This document shows positions 6,264-12,499 of a stretch of DNA of 16,600 nucleotides, in pieces. The position numbers and the translations under genes were made by a program. Position 1 is the first letter of the stretch. The number at the start of each line of letters is the position of its first letter. The DNA comes from JAIBJN01 sp035461525 (GTDB lineage Bacteria > Actinomycetota > Thermoleophilia > Gaiellales > Gaiellaceae): contig DATHVD010000115.1 in assembly GCA_035461525.1 (NCBI GenBank), positions 1-16,600 on the forward strand. Reading direction: 5' to 3'. Below the pieces are notes generated by a model that did no database searches, was not told the origin of the DNA, and was given only the letters and a program-made list of their open reading frames with translations.

Positions 6264-7290
6264 GGCCGCGCCGCACGAGGGCGACGGCCTCGTCGCGCGT
6301 GGCGATCTCGCCCGCCGCCCGCTCCTCGGCGACGAGCTCGAGCAGCCGCCCCACCTCGGGGCCGCGGGGAACGCCGAGCTCGAGCAGGTCGTCGCCGCGC
6401 AGGAGCGGCTCCGCGGGCTCGGCGGCGCGGGCGTCACGCACGGCGTCATAGAGGTCCGTCGCGCCGAGGAAGGCGAGGGCGGTCAGCGCCCACGGCTCCG
6501 TGCGGCGGCGGAAGCGGTGGATCGCCCGCGGCGAGCCGTCGGGAGGGCGCTCCGCGGCGAGGAGCGTGCGTCCGAGCCGGCGCAGGTCGTTCGAGATCGG
6601 CAGGCGCTCGAGCGCCTGCCCGAAGACGGCGACGAGCAGGAAGCCCGGCGTGTCGGCGAGGTCGGCGCGGTCGAGGCGCTCGAGCGAGCCACCGAGCGGT
6701 GTCAGCAGCCCGAGCTCGCCGGCGCGGCGGAAGCCGTCCGGCGAGAGGCGCTCGAGCTCGCCGAGGACACGCTCCCCCGCCGGCTCGGCGGCACGGCCGG
6801 CCGACGCCCGCACGAGCTCCTCCGTCGCAGGGTCGAGCCGGAGACCGAGCTCGTCCTCGAGCCGCACGGCGCGGAGGAGCCGCAGCGGGTCGTCTGCGAA
6901 GATCTCCGGCGAGACGGCGCGGAGCCGCCGGGCGGCGACGTCCTCCTCGCCGGCGAAGGGGTCCAGGAGCCCGCCGCCGTCGAGCGGGCGCGCCATCGCG
7001 TTGACCGCGAAGTCGCGCGTGCCGAGGTCGTCCTCGATCGTCTCGCCGTGCAGCGGCGTGAAATCCACCGTCCGGCCGCTCCGAAAGGCGACGCGCCAGG
7101 CGCCGTGCTTCTCCGAGAGCGGGAAGACGGCGCCCCCGGCGAGGCGGCAGTAGAGCTGCGCGGCGAGCTCCGGCTGCGCGCAGGCGACGTCGACGTCGAC
7201 GACGTCGCGCCCGAGGAGCTCGTCGCGAAGCGCGCCGCCGACGACCCAGGCCGGCTCGGGGCCGACCGCCTGGCGGATCCGCTCATCCAC
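6250..7290 (-). CDS. cca: CCA tRNA nucleotidyltransferase / poly(A) polymerase family
   Basis: This is a class II nucleotidyltransferase of 346 residues that adds CCA (or part of it) to tRNA 3' ends, or A to RNA. The head motif VVGGALRDELLGRDVVDVDVA (near 16-36) contains the GG-x-x-RD loop and the D-x-D metal site (D32, D34). Further family motifs are RDFAVNAMARPL, and RRLRAVSPEIFADDPLRLLRAVRL with ELGLRLDPAT. No HD phosphohydrolase domain follows, so the protein is shorter than E. coli Cca. The start is the GTG at 7290: GGAGG lies 7 bases upstream, whereas the in-frame TTG at 7296 would be too near it. It overlaps the alanine racemase end by 8 bases and the redoxin end by 14. CCA versus poly(A) activity cannot be told from sequence alone. 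Confidence 0.87.
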   Translation of the reverse strand: MDERIRQAVGPEPAWVVGGALRDELLGRDVVDVDVACAQPELAAQLYCRLAGGAVFPLSEKHGAWRVAFRSGRTVDFTPLHGETIEDDLGTRDFAVNAMARPLDGGGLLDPFAGEEDVAARRLRAVSPEIFADDPLRLLRAVRLEDELGLRLDPATEELVRASAGRAAEPAGERVLGELERLSPDGFRRAGELGLLTPLGGSLERLDRADLADTPGFLLVAVFGQALERLPISNDLRRLGRTLLAAERPPDGSPRAIHRFRRRTEPWALTALAFLGATDLYDAVRDARAAEPAEPLLRGDDLLELGVPRGPEVGRLLELVAEERAAGEIATRDEAVALVRRGLSAT

Positions 7291-8308
7291 CGGCAAGCCT
7301 CCGCACCGCCCGCCGCGGGTCGCGCACGATCCCGCACGCGATCTCGTAGTTGATCGTGTCGAGGACGCGCGCGTGCTCCTCGGCGAGCACGCCGTCCCCG
7401 ATCAACGTCACGGGCGTCCCGGCGGGCTCGACGCCCAGCTCGACCGCGAAGCTGTCCATCGAGATCGTGCCGACCACGCGGCGGCGGGCGCCGCCGACGA
7501 GCACCTCCGTTCCCGTGAGGCCGCGGCGGAAGCCGTCCGCGTACCCGACCGGAACGATGCCGATCCGCGCCTGACGCGCGGCGACGAAGCGCCGCCCGTA
7601 CCCGGTGCTCTCGCCCGGCGCCAGCGTCTTGACGAGCGCGACGTGGCTTCGCCAGGCGAGCGCCGGCTCCAGACCGTGCGCGGCCGGGTCCTCGCCGAAG
7701 GGCGAGAGCCCGTAGAGGGCGAGGCCGCAGCGGACGGCGCCGAAGCGGGCCTCGGGGAAGCGCAGCGTGCCCGCGCTGTTCGCCAGGTGGGCGGGGACGC
7801 CCGGGAACGCCGCCGCGACCTCGGCGAAGCGCCGGATCTGCTCGCGCACGAACGCCTGGTCTCCATCGGCGGTGGCGAGGTGGCTCATGACCCCGACGAC
7901 GTGCTCGCGCGGCACCGTGAGAGCGTCCTCGAAGGTCATGCCCCAGCGGCCCATGCCCGTGTCCACCTTCAGGTGCACGTGGACGCCCTCCGGGACGTCC
8001 GGCGTCGAGAGAGCGACCTCGAGGCGGGCCTCGCGGGCGACGGCGTCCTCGCCCGGTGCGAGCGGGCTCATGACGAGGATCCGGGCCGAGCGAAACGCGG
8101 CCCGAAGCTCCGCGCCCTCCTGCGCCGTTGCCACGCAGAGCGCGGACGCGCCGGCATCGAGCGCGACGCCGGCGCAGTCGAACGCCCCGTGCCCGTAGGC
8201 GTCCGCCTTCACGACCGCCCAGAGCTCGGCGCGGCCGGCGGCCTCTCGGAGCCGGGCCGCGTTGCGGCGGACGGCGCCGAGGTCGATCGTGATCTCCGAG
8301 CGCGTCAC
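7283..8308 (-). CDS. alr: Alanine racemase
   Basis: This PLP enzyme interconverts L- and D-alanine for peptidoglycan; it has 341 residues. The PLP lysine is K34 in AVVKADAYGHG, the family hallmark. Other conserved places are LKVDTGMGRWG (with R121), GVMSHLATAD (H143), HLANSAGTLRF, VRCGLALYGLSP (R193), VPVGYADGFRRG (Y256, the expected second catalytic base), and GTISMDSFAVE (280-290), the usual substrate-entry Met-Asp motif. The start is the GTG at 8308, directly before a well-conserved beginning (RSEITIDLGAVRRN); no strong ribosome binding site is seen. It lies 25 bases after the LiaF-like gene and overlaps the nucleotidyltransferase, so the cluster is probably co-transcribed. Confidence 0.95.
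   Translation of the reverse strand: MTRSEITIDLGAVRRNAARLREAAGRAELWAVVKADAYGHGAFDCAGVALDAGASALCVATAQEGAELRAAFRSARILVMSPLAPGEDAVAREARLEVALSTPDVPEGVHVHLKVDTGMGRWGMTFEDALTVPREHVVGVMSHLATADGDQAFVREQIRRFAEVAAAFPGVPAHLANSAGTLRFPEARFGAVRCGLALYGLSPFGEDPAAHGLEPALAWRSHVALVKTLAPGESTGYGRRFVAARQARIGIVPVGYADGFRRGLTGTEVLVGGARRRVVGTISMDSFAVELGVEPAGTPVTLIGDGVLAEEHARVLDTINYEIACGIVRDPRRAVRRLAGG
7298..7302 (-). promoter_or_regulatory. Ribosome binding site deciding the nucleotidyltransferase start
   Basis: GGAGG on the minus strand (7302 to 7298), inside the end of the racemase gene, is spaced 7 bases from the GTG at 7290. It favours GTG over the upstream TTG at 7296. Confidence 0.6.
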
Positions 8309-8333
8309 GGCGTGGACGGCGCCGCCGGCCGGG

Positions 8334-8669
8334 TCAGCCCGGGGTCTCGGCCCCGTTCTCCTTGACCTCGACGCCGCCGAGGAACGACACGAGCCGCAGC
8401 CGCATCTCCGGGCCGTCGCCGGGCGTGACGCGCACGCTGCGACCTCCGAGCAGGCTCAGGCCGCTCGTGGAGACCCGGCTTCCCGGGGGGACCAGGATCT
8501 CGACGCCGCCGAGGATCGCGATCGCGGTCAGGCGCGCCGAGGGCCCGGGCGGACTTTCCGTGAGGTCGAGCTTCGCTCCGCCGAGAAGGGCGACGACCGT
8601 CTCCCTCGTCCAGCCGGGGCCGATCGGCTTGCGGTCGAGCCCTCCGAAGATCGCCACGTTCACGCCCAT
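8334..8669 (-). CDS. Small LiaF C-terminal-like (cell-wall-active antibiotic response) domain protein
   Basis: This is a 111-residue protein built from repeated short strands around a double glycine: VAIFGGLDRKP, VVALLGGAKLDL, IAILGGVEILVP, LSLLGGRSVRV and VSFLGGVEVKE. This is the pattern of the C-terminal beta-helical domain of LiaF-like and DUF1707-linked proteins. In those, the domain follows membrane helices or a DUF1707 domain; here neither is present and no signal peptide or membrane segment is seen, so it is a stand-alone cytoplasmic domain. LiaF proteins sense or tune cell-envelope stress signalling. Its place between the NAD(P)HX repair gene and alr suggests an envelope link but proves none. 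A TATCCT hexamer lies 8 bases before the ATG, so it may have its own promoter inside the cluster. Confidence 0.7.
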   Translation of the reverse strand: MGVNVAIFGGLDRKPIGPGWTRETVVALLGGAKLDLTESPPGPSARLTAIAILGGVEILVPPGSRVSTSGLSLLGGRSVRVTPGDGPEMRLRLVSFLGGVEVKENGAETPG

Positions 8670-8677
8670 GCGGCACG

Positions 8678-8683
8678 AGGATA
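8678..8683 (-). promoter_or_regulatory. -10-like box TATCCT for the LiaF-like gene
   Basis: On the minus strand TATCCT (8683 to 8678) lies 8 bases before the ATG at 8669, within the 30-base gap after the NAD(P)HX repair gene. No ribosome binding site is present, which fits leaderless transcription from an internal promoter. Confidence 0.45.
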
Positions 8684-8699
8684 CTCAACGCCGCCGCGC

Positions 8700-10175
8700 T
8701 CACCGGGAGAGCGCCGGGGAGAGCGCCTCGACGACGTCCCGGGCGATCATCCCGGCGCTGCCGTGGCGTTCGCCTGCGACCTGCGAGGCCACGCCGCAGA
8801 CGGCGGCCCCGGCGGCCGCGGCGAGGCCGGCGTCCATCCCCTTCGCCAGGAACGCGGCGACGACGCCGGTGAGCACGTCCCCGGTTCCGGCGGTGGCGAG
8901 CCCCTCGTTGCCGAGGTCGACCACGAGCGGGCCGCGGCCAGGCGCAGCGACGAGCGTGTCCGCGCCCTTGAGGAGGACGACCGCACCCGCGTCGTCGGCG
9001 CCCGCCTCGACGGCGCCGAGCCGGTTCGCGCTCACCCACGCCGAGGGGCGGCCGAGCAGCCGCCCGAGCTCGCCGGCGTGCGGCGTGAGCACGGTCGGGG
9101 CGTCGCGGCGGAAGACCCAGTCCAGGTGCCCCGCGAGCGCCCAGAGGCCGTCCGCGTCGAGGACAACGGGCTTCTCCAGCCGGTCGAGGAGCCTGCCGAC
9201 GAGGGCTCTCGTCGCCTCCGTCCGCCCGAGCCCGGGCCCGACGGCGACCGCCCCCGCCCGCTCGGCGGCCGCGAGGATCGCCGCCTCGGCCTCCAGCGTC
9301 ATCGTCCCCTCCTCGTCCGCGCACGGGCGCGTCATCACCTCGAGCAGACGCTGCTCGAAGACCGGGTTGAGCGACGCGGGCACGCAGGCGGTGACGATCC
9401 CCGCTCCGGCGCGGAGGGCGGCCTCGGAGGAGAGGGAGGGCGCCCCGGTAAGGCCCACCGAGCCTCCGACGACGAGCACGGAGCCGGCCGTGTACTTGTT
9501 GTCCGCCTCGGTCCTGCGCGGGACGAGGTCGAGGAGTCGCTCGCTCGCGCTCCGGCAGCGCGTCTCCGCGGCGGCGAGCCCGATGTCGGCGACGACGAGC
9601 TCGCCCCGGTGGAAGCGCCCGGGCGCGATCGCGTGGCCGACCTTGGGCGCGTGAAACGTGACGGTGAGCGCTGCGCGCACGGCCGCGCCCTCGACCCGGC
9701 CGGTGGAGGCGTCGACGCCGGAGGGCAGGTCGACCGCGACGACGGGCACGCCGGCCGCGTTCATCATCTCGATCGCCTCCGCCGCCTCGCGCCGCGGCGC
9801 GCCCCGGAAGCCCGTCCCGAAGAGCGCGTCGACGACGACGTCTACCGGCCCGGGCTCGTCCGCGAAGGCGACCCCGGCGCGCCGCGCGCGGGCGAGGTTG
9901 ACCGCCGCGTCGCCCTCGACCTTCTCCTCCGGCCCCAGCAGGCGAACGGCAGATTCGCGGCGGGCGCGCGCGAGCTCGGCGGCGACGACGAAGCCGTCGC
10001 CGCCGTTCGCCCCGGTGCCGCACCAGACCGCGATCCTCCGCGCGTCCGGGTAGCGGCCGAGGACCTCCTCGGCGACCCTCCGCCCGGCGCGCTCCATCAG
10101 CTCCAGGGTCGGCCCCGGGTACGCCGCCTCGGCGGCGCGCATCTCCTCCGCCGTGTAGAGCGGCTCAGCCCACAT
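8700..10175 (-). CDS. nnr: Bifunctional NAD(P)H-hydrate epimerase / ADP-dependent dehydratase
   Basis: This cytoplasmic metabolite-repair enzyme of 491 residues restores NADH and NADPH from their hydrated forms. The N-terminal YjeF-type epimerase domain covers about 1-215: GTGANGGDGFVVAAEL (53-68), DALFGTGFRGAPR, and VDLPSGVDASTGR. The C-terminal ribokinase-like dehydratase covers about 225-491: SVLVVGGSVGLTGAP, VGPGLGRTEATR, LDADGLWAL, LTPHAGELGRLLG, LLKGADTLVA, and the nucleotide-binding GTGDVLTG (430-437). All expected motifs of both halves are present. The ATG at 10175 lies within the last codons of acpS, an 11-base overlap. The acpS-nnr-alr neighbourhood is common in bacteria. Confidence 0.93.
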   Translation of the reverse strand: MWAEPLYTAEEMRAAEAAYPGPTLELMERAGRRVAEEVLGRYPDARRIAVWCGTGANGGDGFVVAAELARARRESAVRLLGPEEKVEGDAAVNLARARRAGVAFADEPGPVDVVVDALFGTGFRGAPRREAAEAIEMMNAAGVPVVAVDLPSGVDASTGRVEGAAVRAALTVTFHAPKVGHAIAPGRFHRGELVVADIGLAAAETRCRSASERLLDLVPRRTEADNKYTAGSVLVVGGSVGLTGAPSLSSEAALRAGAGIVTACVPASLNPVFEQRLLEVMTRPCADEEGTMTLEAEAAILAAAERAGAVAVGPGLGRTEATRALVGRLLDRLEKPVVLDADGLWALAGHLDWVFRRDAPTVLTPHAGELGRLLGRPSAWVSANRLGAVEAGADDAGAVVLLKGADTLVAAPGRGPLVVDLGNEGLATAGTGDVLTGVVAAFLAKGMDAGLAAAAGAAVCGVASQVAGERHGSAGMIARDVVEALSPALSR

Positions 10176-10533
10176 CGGCGACGACGCAGACGGCGGCCGC
10201 GATGCCCCTCGAGTGGGTCATGGAGAGGTCGAGCTCGCCCGCACCGACGCGGCGCGACCACGCCGACATGCGGCCGGAGAGGCGGACCGAGGGCTTCGGC
10301 CGGCCGGCGATCTCGACGTCCTGCCAGGCGAAGGCGCGCGCGACGCCGAAGCCGAGCGCCTTGCCGACCGCCTCCTTGCCCGCGAAGCGCGCCGCGTAGT
10401 GCTGCGCGGGGTTCGCGCGCGAGTCGCAGTAGGCCCGCTCCGCCTCCGTGAAGCAGCGCTCGCGGAACCGGGGGTAACGCTCGAGCGTCTCGCGGACGCG
10501 CTCGATCTCGATCACGTCGAGCCCGACCTTCAC
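10165..10533 (-). CDS. acpS: Holo-[acyl-carrier-protein] synthase
   Basis: This protein transfers 4'-phosphopantetheine from CoA to the serine of acyl carrier protein, so it activates fatty acid synthesis together with FabI in this window. It has 122 residues, the usual AcpS size. The metal-binding aspartate D6 lies in GLDVIEIERV, and the second motif RFAGKEAVGKALG carries E54. The late motif LDLSMTHSRGIAAAVCV is also typical. The start is the GTG at 10533; its GTGA overlaps the stop of the HAD gene, and GGAG lies 8 bases before it within that gene. Translation is therefore probably coupled to the phosphatase. The frame stays open far upstream, but that part is antisense or out-of-frame sequence. 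Confidence 0.94.
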   Translation of the reverse strand: MKVGLDVIEIERVRETLERYPRFRERCFTEAERAYCDSRANPAQHYAARFAGKEAVGKALGFGVARAFAWQDVEIAGRPKPSVRLSGRMSAWSRRVGAGELDLSMTHSRGIAAAVCVVADVG

Positions 10534-11312
10534 CAGCCCCGCTCCCGCAGGAAGGCCGGCACGTCGGCGATGGAGCCGACGACCCCGTCCGGCCGGGGGT
10601 CGGCTGCTGCGAGCGCCTCCTCGCGGAACTTGCCCGTTCGGACGAGGACGCCGCGGAGCCCGGCGGCCTTCGCGCCCTCGATGTCCGCCTCGACGTCGTC
10701 GCCCACCATCACGCCCTCCCCGGGCTCCGCGCCCAGCTCGGTGAGCGCCGCCTCGAAGTAGGAGCGGCTCGGCTTGCCGACGACGTCGGCCTCGACGCCG
10801 GCCGCGTACTCGAGCCCGGCGACGAAGGCGCCCGAGTCGAGCCGCGGCCCGCGGGAGGTCTGCCACCAGCGGTTCCTGTGCAGGCAGACGAGGCGCGCAC
10901 CGCGCTCGAGCTCGGCGAAGGCGCGGTTGAGCCGGTCGTAGGCGAAGACGCGGCCCGTCTCGTCGCCCTCGTCCGCGCCGCCGACGAGGACGACGTCGGC
11001 CTCCTCCTCCACGAGCTCGACGCGCGCCGCCAGGTCCTCGCGCACGTCCGCCATCGTCAGCGCCAGGACCCGTTGTCCGGCGAGGAGGCCGGCGGCGGTC
11101 ACGGGCGTGGTGGCGATGTCCTCGGGCGCCGCCTCGAGGCCCCAGCCGCGGAGCTCGCCGGCGAGCCGCGAACGAGCTCGCGTCGTGTTGTTGGTGACGA
11201 AGCGGAGCCGGTGGCCGTCCTCCTTCAGCTCCCGGACGGCCTCGGCGCTCCCGGGAACGACCTCGCCCGACACGTGCAGGACGCCGTCGATGTCGAGCAG
11301 AATCGCCGTCAT
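10530..11312 (-). CDS. HAD-IIA phosphatase, LHPP/NagD-like
   Basis: This is a haloacid-dehalogenase superfamily phosphatase of subclass IIA, 260 residues. Motif I is LLDIDGVL with nucleophile D7 and acid D9; motif II is VTNN (T40); motif III lysine is K180 in VVGKPSRSYFEAAL; motif IV is VGDDVEADIEGA (D205, D206, D210). The cap section LHRNRWWQTSRG and LDSGAFVAGLEYA resembles the LHPP branch (phospholysine/phosphohistidine inorganic pyrophosphate phosphatase), and less the NagD nucleotide phosphatases. The true substrate is unknown. It is the first gene of the minus-strand cluster, with TAGACT 8 bases before the ATG. Its start codon shares two bases with a possible start of the divergent ArfB-type gene. 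Confidence 0.88.
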   Translation of the reverse strand: MTAILLDIDGVLHVSGEVVPGSAEAVRELKEDGHRLRFVTNNTTRARSRLAGELRGWGLEAAPEDIATTPVTAAGLLAGQRVLALTMADVREDLAARVELVEEEADVVLVGGADEGDETGRVFAYDRLNRAFAELERGARLVCLHRNRWWQTSRGPRLDSGAFVAGLEYAAGVEADVVGKPSRSYFEAALTELGAEPGEGVMVGDDVEADIEGAKAAGLRGVLVRTGKFREEALAAADPRPDGVVGSIADVPAFLRERGW

Positions 11313-11727
11313 GCGCTCCGAGTCTATTCGCGTGCGGCCCGGGCTGGCGATCCCGCTCGGGGAGATCGAGGTGCGCGCCTCACGCTCGAGCGGGCCCGGC
11401 GGCCAGCACGCGCAGAAGACGGAGACGCGCGTCGAGGCCGTCTTCGACGTCGAGGCCTCGGCGACGCTCTCGGTCGCGCAGAAGCGCCGCCTCGCCGCCA
11501 GGGCCGGGACCGTCGTGCGCGCCGTCGCCCAGGACGAGCGCAGCCAGGCCCGTAACCGGGAGCGCGCGCTCGAGCGCCTGGCGACGGCGATCAGGGAGGG
11601 GCTCAGGTCCCCGAAGCCGCGGCGGGCGACGGCACCCACGGCAGCCTCCCGTCGGCGCCGTCTCGAGGAGAAGCGCGCGAAGAGCAGGAAGAAGGGGCTG
11701 CGCCGGCCGCCCGACGACGAAGGTTGA
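11311..11727 (+). CDS. arfB: ArfB/YaeJ-type peptidyl-tRNA hydrolase (ribosome rescue)
   Basis: This stand-alone release-factor catalytic domain frees peptides from stalled ribosomes. It has 138 residues from ATG 11311, or 131 from GTG 11332, near the 140 of E. coli ArfB. The catalytic GGQ is at 30-32 inside SSGPGGQHAQKTETRVE, matching the release-factor domain III motif. A helix AQKRRLAARAG and the segment VVRAVAQDERSQARNRERALERL follow. The C-terminus is strongly basic (RRRRLEEKRAKSRKKGLRR), as in ArfB, where this tail enters the empty mRNA channel. Neither start has a ribosome binding site. ATG 11311 shares two bases with the divergent HAD start; GTG 11332 would leave a conventional gap and fits the alignment equally well. 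Confidence 0.87.
   Translation: MRSESIRVRPGLAIPLGEIEVRASRSSGPGGQHAQKTETRVEAVFDVEASATLSVAQKRRLAARAGTVVRAVAQDERSQARNRERALERLATAIREGLRSPKPRRATAPTAASRRRRLEEKRAKSRKKGLRRPPDDEG
11321..11326 (-). promoter_or_regulatory. -10-like box TAGACT for the HAD-acpS-nnr cluster
   Basis: TAGACT on the minus strand (11326 to 11321) lies 8 bases before the ATG at 11312. The same hexamer precedes fabI. It lies inside the first codons of the divergent ArfB-type gene if that starts at 11311. No -35 element is recognisable. Confidence 0.45.
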
Positions 11728-11753
11728 GGACGACACGAACCTGCGCAAAGCTC

Positions 11754-11759
11754 TACGAT
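11754..11759 (+). promoter_or_regulatory. -10-like box TACGAT for the copper locus
   Basis: TACGAT lies 8 bases before the ATG of membrane protein A at 11768, in the 40-base gap after the ArfB-type gene. There is no ribosome binding site between it and the ATG. No consensus copper-sensor operator is seen nearby, so copper control cannot be shown from sequence. Confidence 0.45.
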
Positions 11760-11767
11760 TCACGGCC

Positions 11768-12361
11768 ATGTGGGGACGACGCGTCGTCGTGCCGCTCGCT
11801 CTCGCCCTCGCAGGGCTGGGCTGGGCCGCGATGCACTCCCTCGCCCACCGCGCTGTCATGTCCGGCGGCACAGGGGCCGACGCAGCAGCAGGGACCCATG
11901 CGTACCTGAGCTACCTGCCGACGTCCCTCGCGCTCTGCTTCGCGCTCGCGCTCCCGCTCGCGGCCGGAGCCGCGCTCGGGCGGCGCGCCCGCAGGACGTC
12001 GGCACGCTCGCTCTGGCTCTTCGGGGCCGTGCCCGTGCTCGGCTTCGCCGGGCCCGCGCTCACGGAGCCGGTCCTCCTGGAAGCGTCCTCGTCCGCGCCG
12101 CTCGGCGCGTCCGCATCGACGCTCGCGCCCATCCTGCTCGTCGGGCTCCTCGTGCAGATCCCGTTCGCACTCGGCGCTCTCGGCCTGGCCCGCGGAGCCC
12201 TCCGCTTCGCGGAGGCGCTCGCCCGCTCGCTCGCGCGCGCGCCGCGTCCCTCGTACCGCCATGCGGCCGGGCGCCACGCTCCCCTCGCCGGGGAGCGCGC
12301 GCCTGCCTTCGGCCTCGACCGCGCCCACCCGCAGCGCGCTCCCCCCGCGCTGGCGGTCTAG
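11768..12361 (+). CDS. Four-helix membrane protein A, paralogue of 12496-13080
   Basis: I do not recognise a named family. The 197-residue protein shows four hydrophobic segments, about 7-27, 52-71, 82-98 and 118-141, and an Ala/Pro/Arg/His-rich soluble tail. Residues shared with membrane protein B are H23 and R28 (HSLAHR against HALTYR), H44-x-Y46-L47 (HAYL against HGYL), SLWLF at 81-85, GF at 92-93, a Glu near 100, and LLVGL followed by QIPFAL at 130-135. Histidines beside the first helix and in the first loop could bind metal, which is inference. It heads the plus-strand run that ends with CopC-CopD and YcnI genes, so copper handling is the likely setting. Start: ATG 8 bases after TACGAT. 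Confidence 0.75.
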   Translation: MWGRRVVVPLALALAGLGWAAMHSLAHRAVMSGGTGADAAAGTHAYLSYLPTSLALCFALALPLAAGAALGRRARRTSARSLWLFGAVPVLGFAGPALTEPVLLEASSSAPLGASASTLAPILLVGLLVQIPFALGALGLARGALRFAEALARSLARAPRPSYRHAAGRHAPLAGERAPAFGLDRAHPQRAPPALAV

Positions 12362-12370
12362 GCGCAAACC

Positions 12371-12397
12371 GGGAACGCGCCTGCGGGCGTAGTTCCC
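12371..12397 (+). promoter_or_regulatory. Stable hairpin between the two paralogous membrane genes
   Basis: GGGAAC (12371-12376) pairs with GTTCCC (12392-12397), and inside them CGCC (12378-12381) pairs with GGCG (12386-12389) around a TGCG loop. That gives a ten-pair interrupted stem beginning 10 bases after the stop of protein A. No T-run follows. It could be an attenuator, an RNA-stability element or a partial terminator setting the ratio of A to the later genes. Confidence 0.45.
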
Positions 12398-12418
12398 AGC
12401 GAAACGAGGGGGATGGAC

Positions 12419-12499
12419 ATGGACGGGGGCGGCCTGCCGACCTTCGACACAACCGAGGCGACGCCCGCGCGGGCGCGCTCCCGCCGGGAGGCGGCGTGA
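12419..12499 (+). CDS. Possible small ORF coupled to membrane protein B
   Basis: A frame of 26 codons begins at ATG 12419, or 28 codons from ATG 12413. It begins MDGGGLPTFDTTEATPAR and ends in a charged RSRREAA. GAGGGGG at 12406-12412 is a fair ribosome binding site spaced 6 bases from ATG 12419. The stop TGA (12497-12499) overlaps the GTG start of protein B as GTGA, the same coupling used by other gene pairs here. It may be a leader peptide that feeds ribosomes to gene B, or a small protein. There is no hydrophobic segment and no family I know. It may also be chance. Confidence 0.4.
   Translation: MDGGGLPTFDTTEATPARARSRREAA

Noticed and set aside
7294..7296. TTG start for the nucleotidyltransferase
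   Set aside because: The GGAGG site would be only one base away; it is spaced correctly for the GTG at 7290.
8262..10451. Long plus-strand open frame over the alr, LiaF-like, nnr and acpS genes
   Set aside because: Low-complexity Arg/Ala/Gly/Glu sequence without motifs; the opposite strand carries well-known enzymes with intact active sites.
12386..12400. GGGCGTAGTTC, similar to the first bases of some tRNAs
   Set aside because: No D-arm, anticodon or T-arm follows; the bases are explained by the 12371-12397 hairpin.
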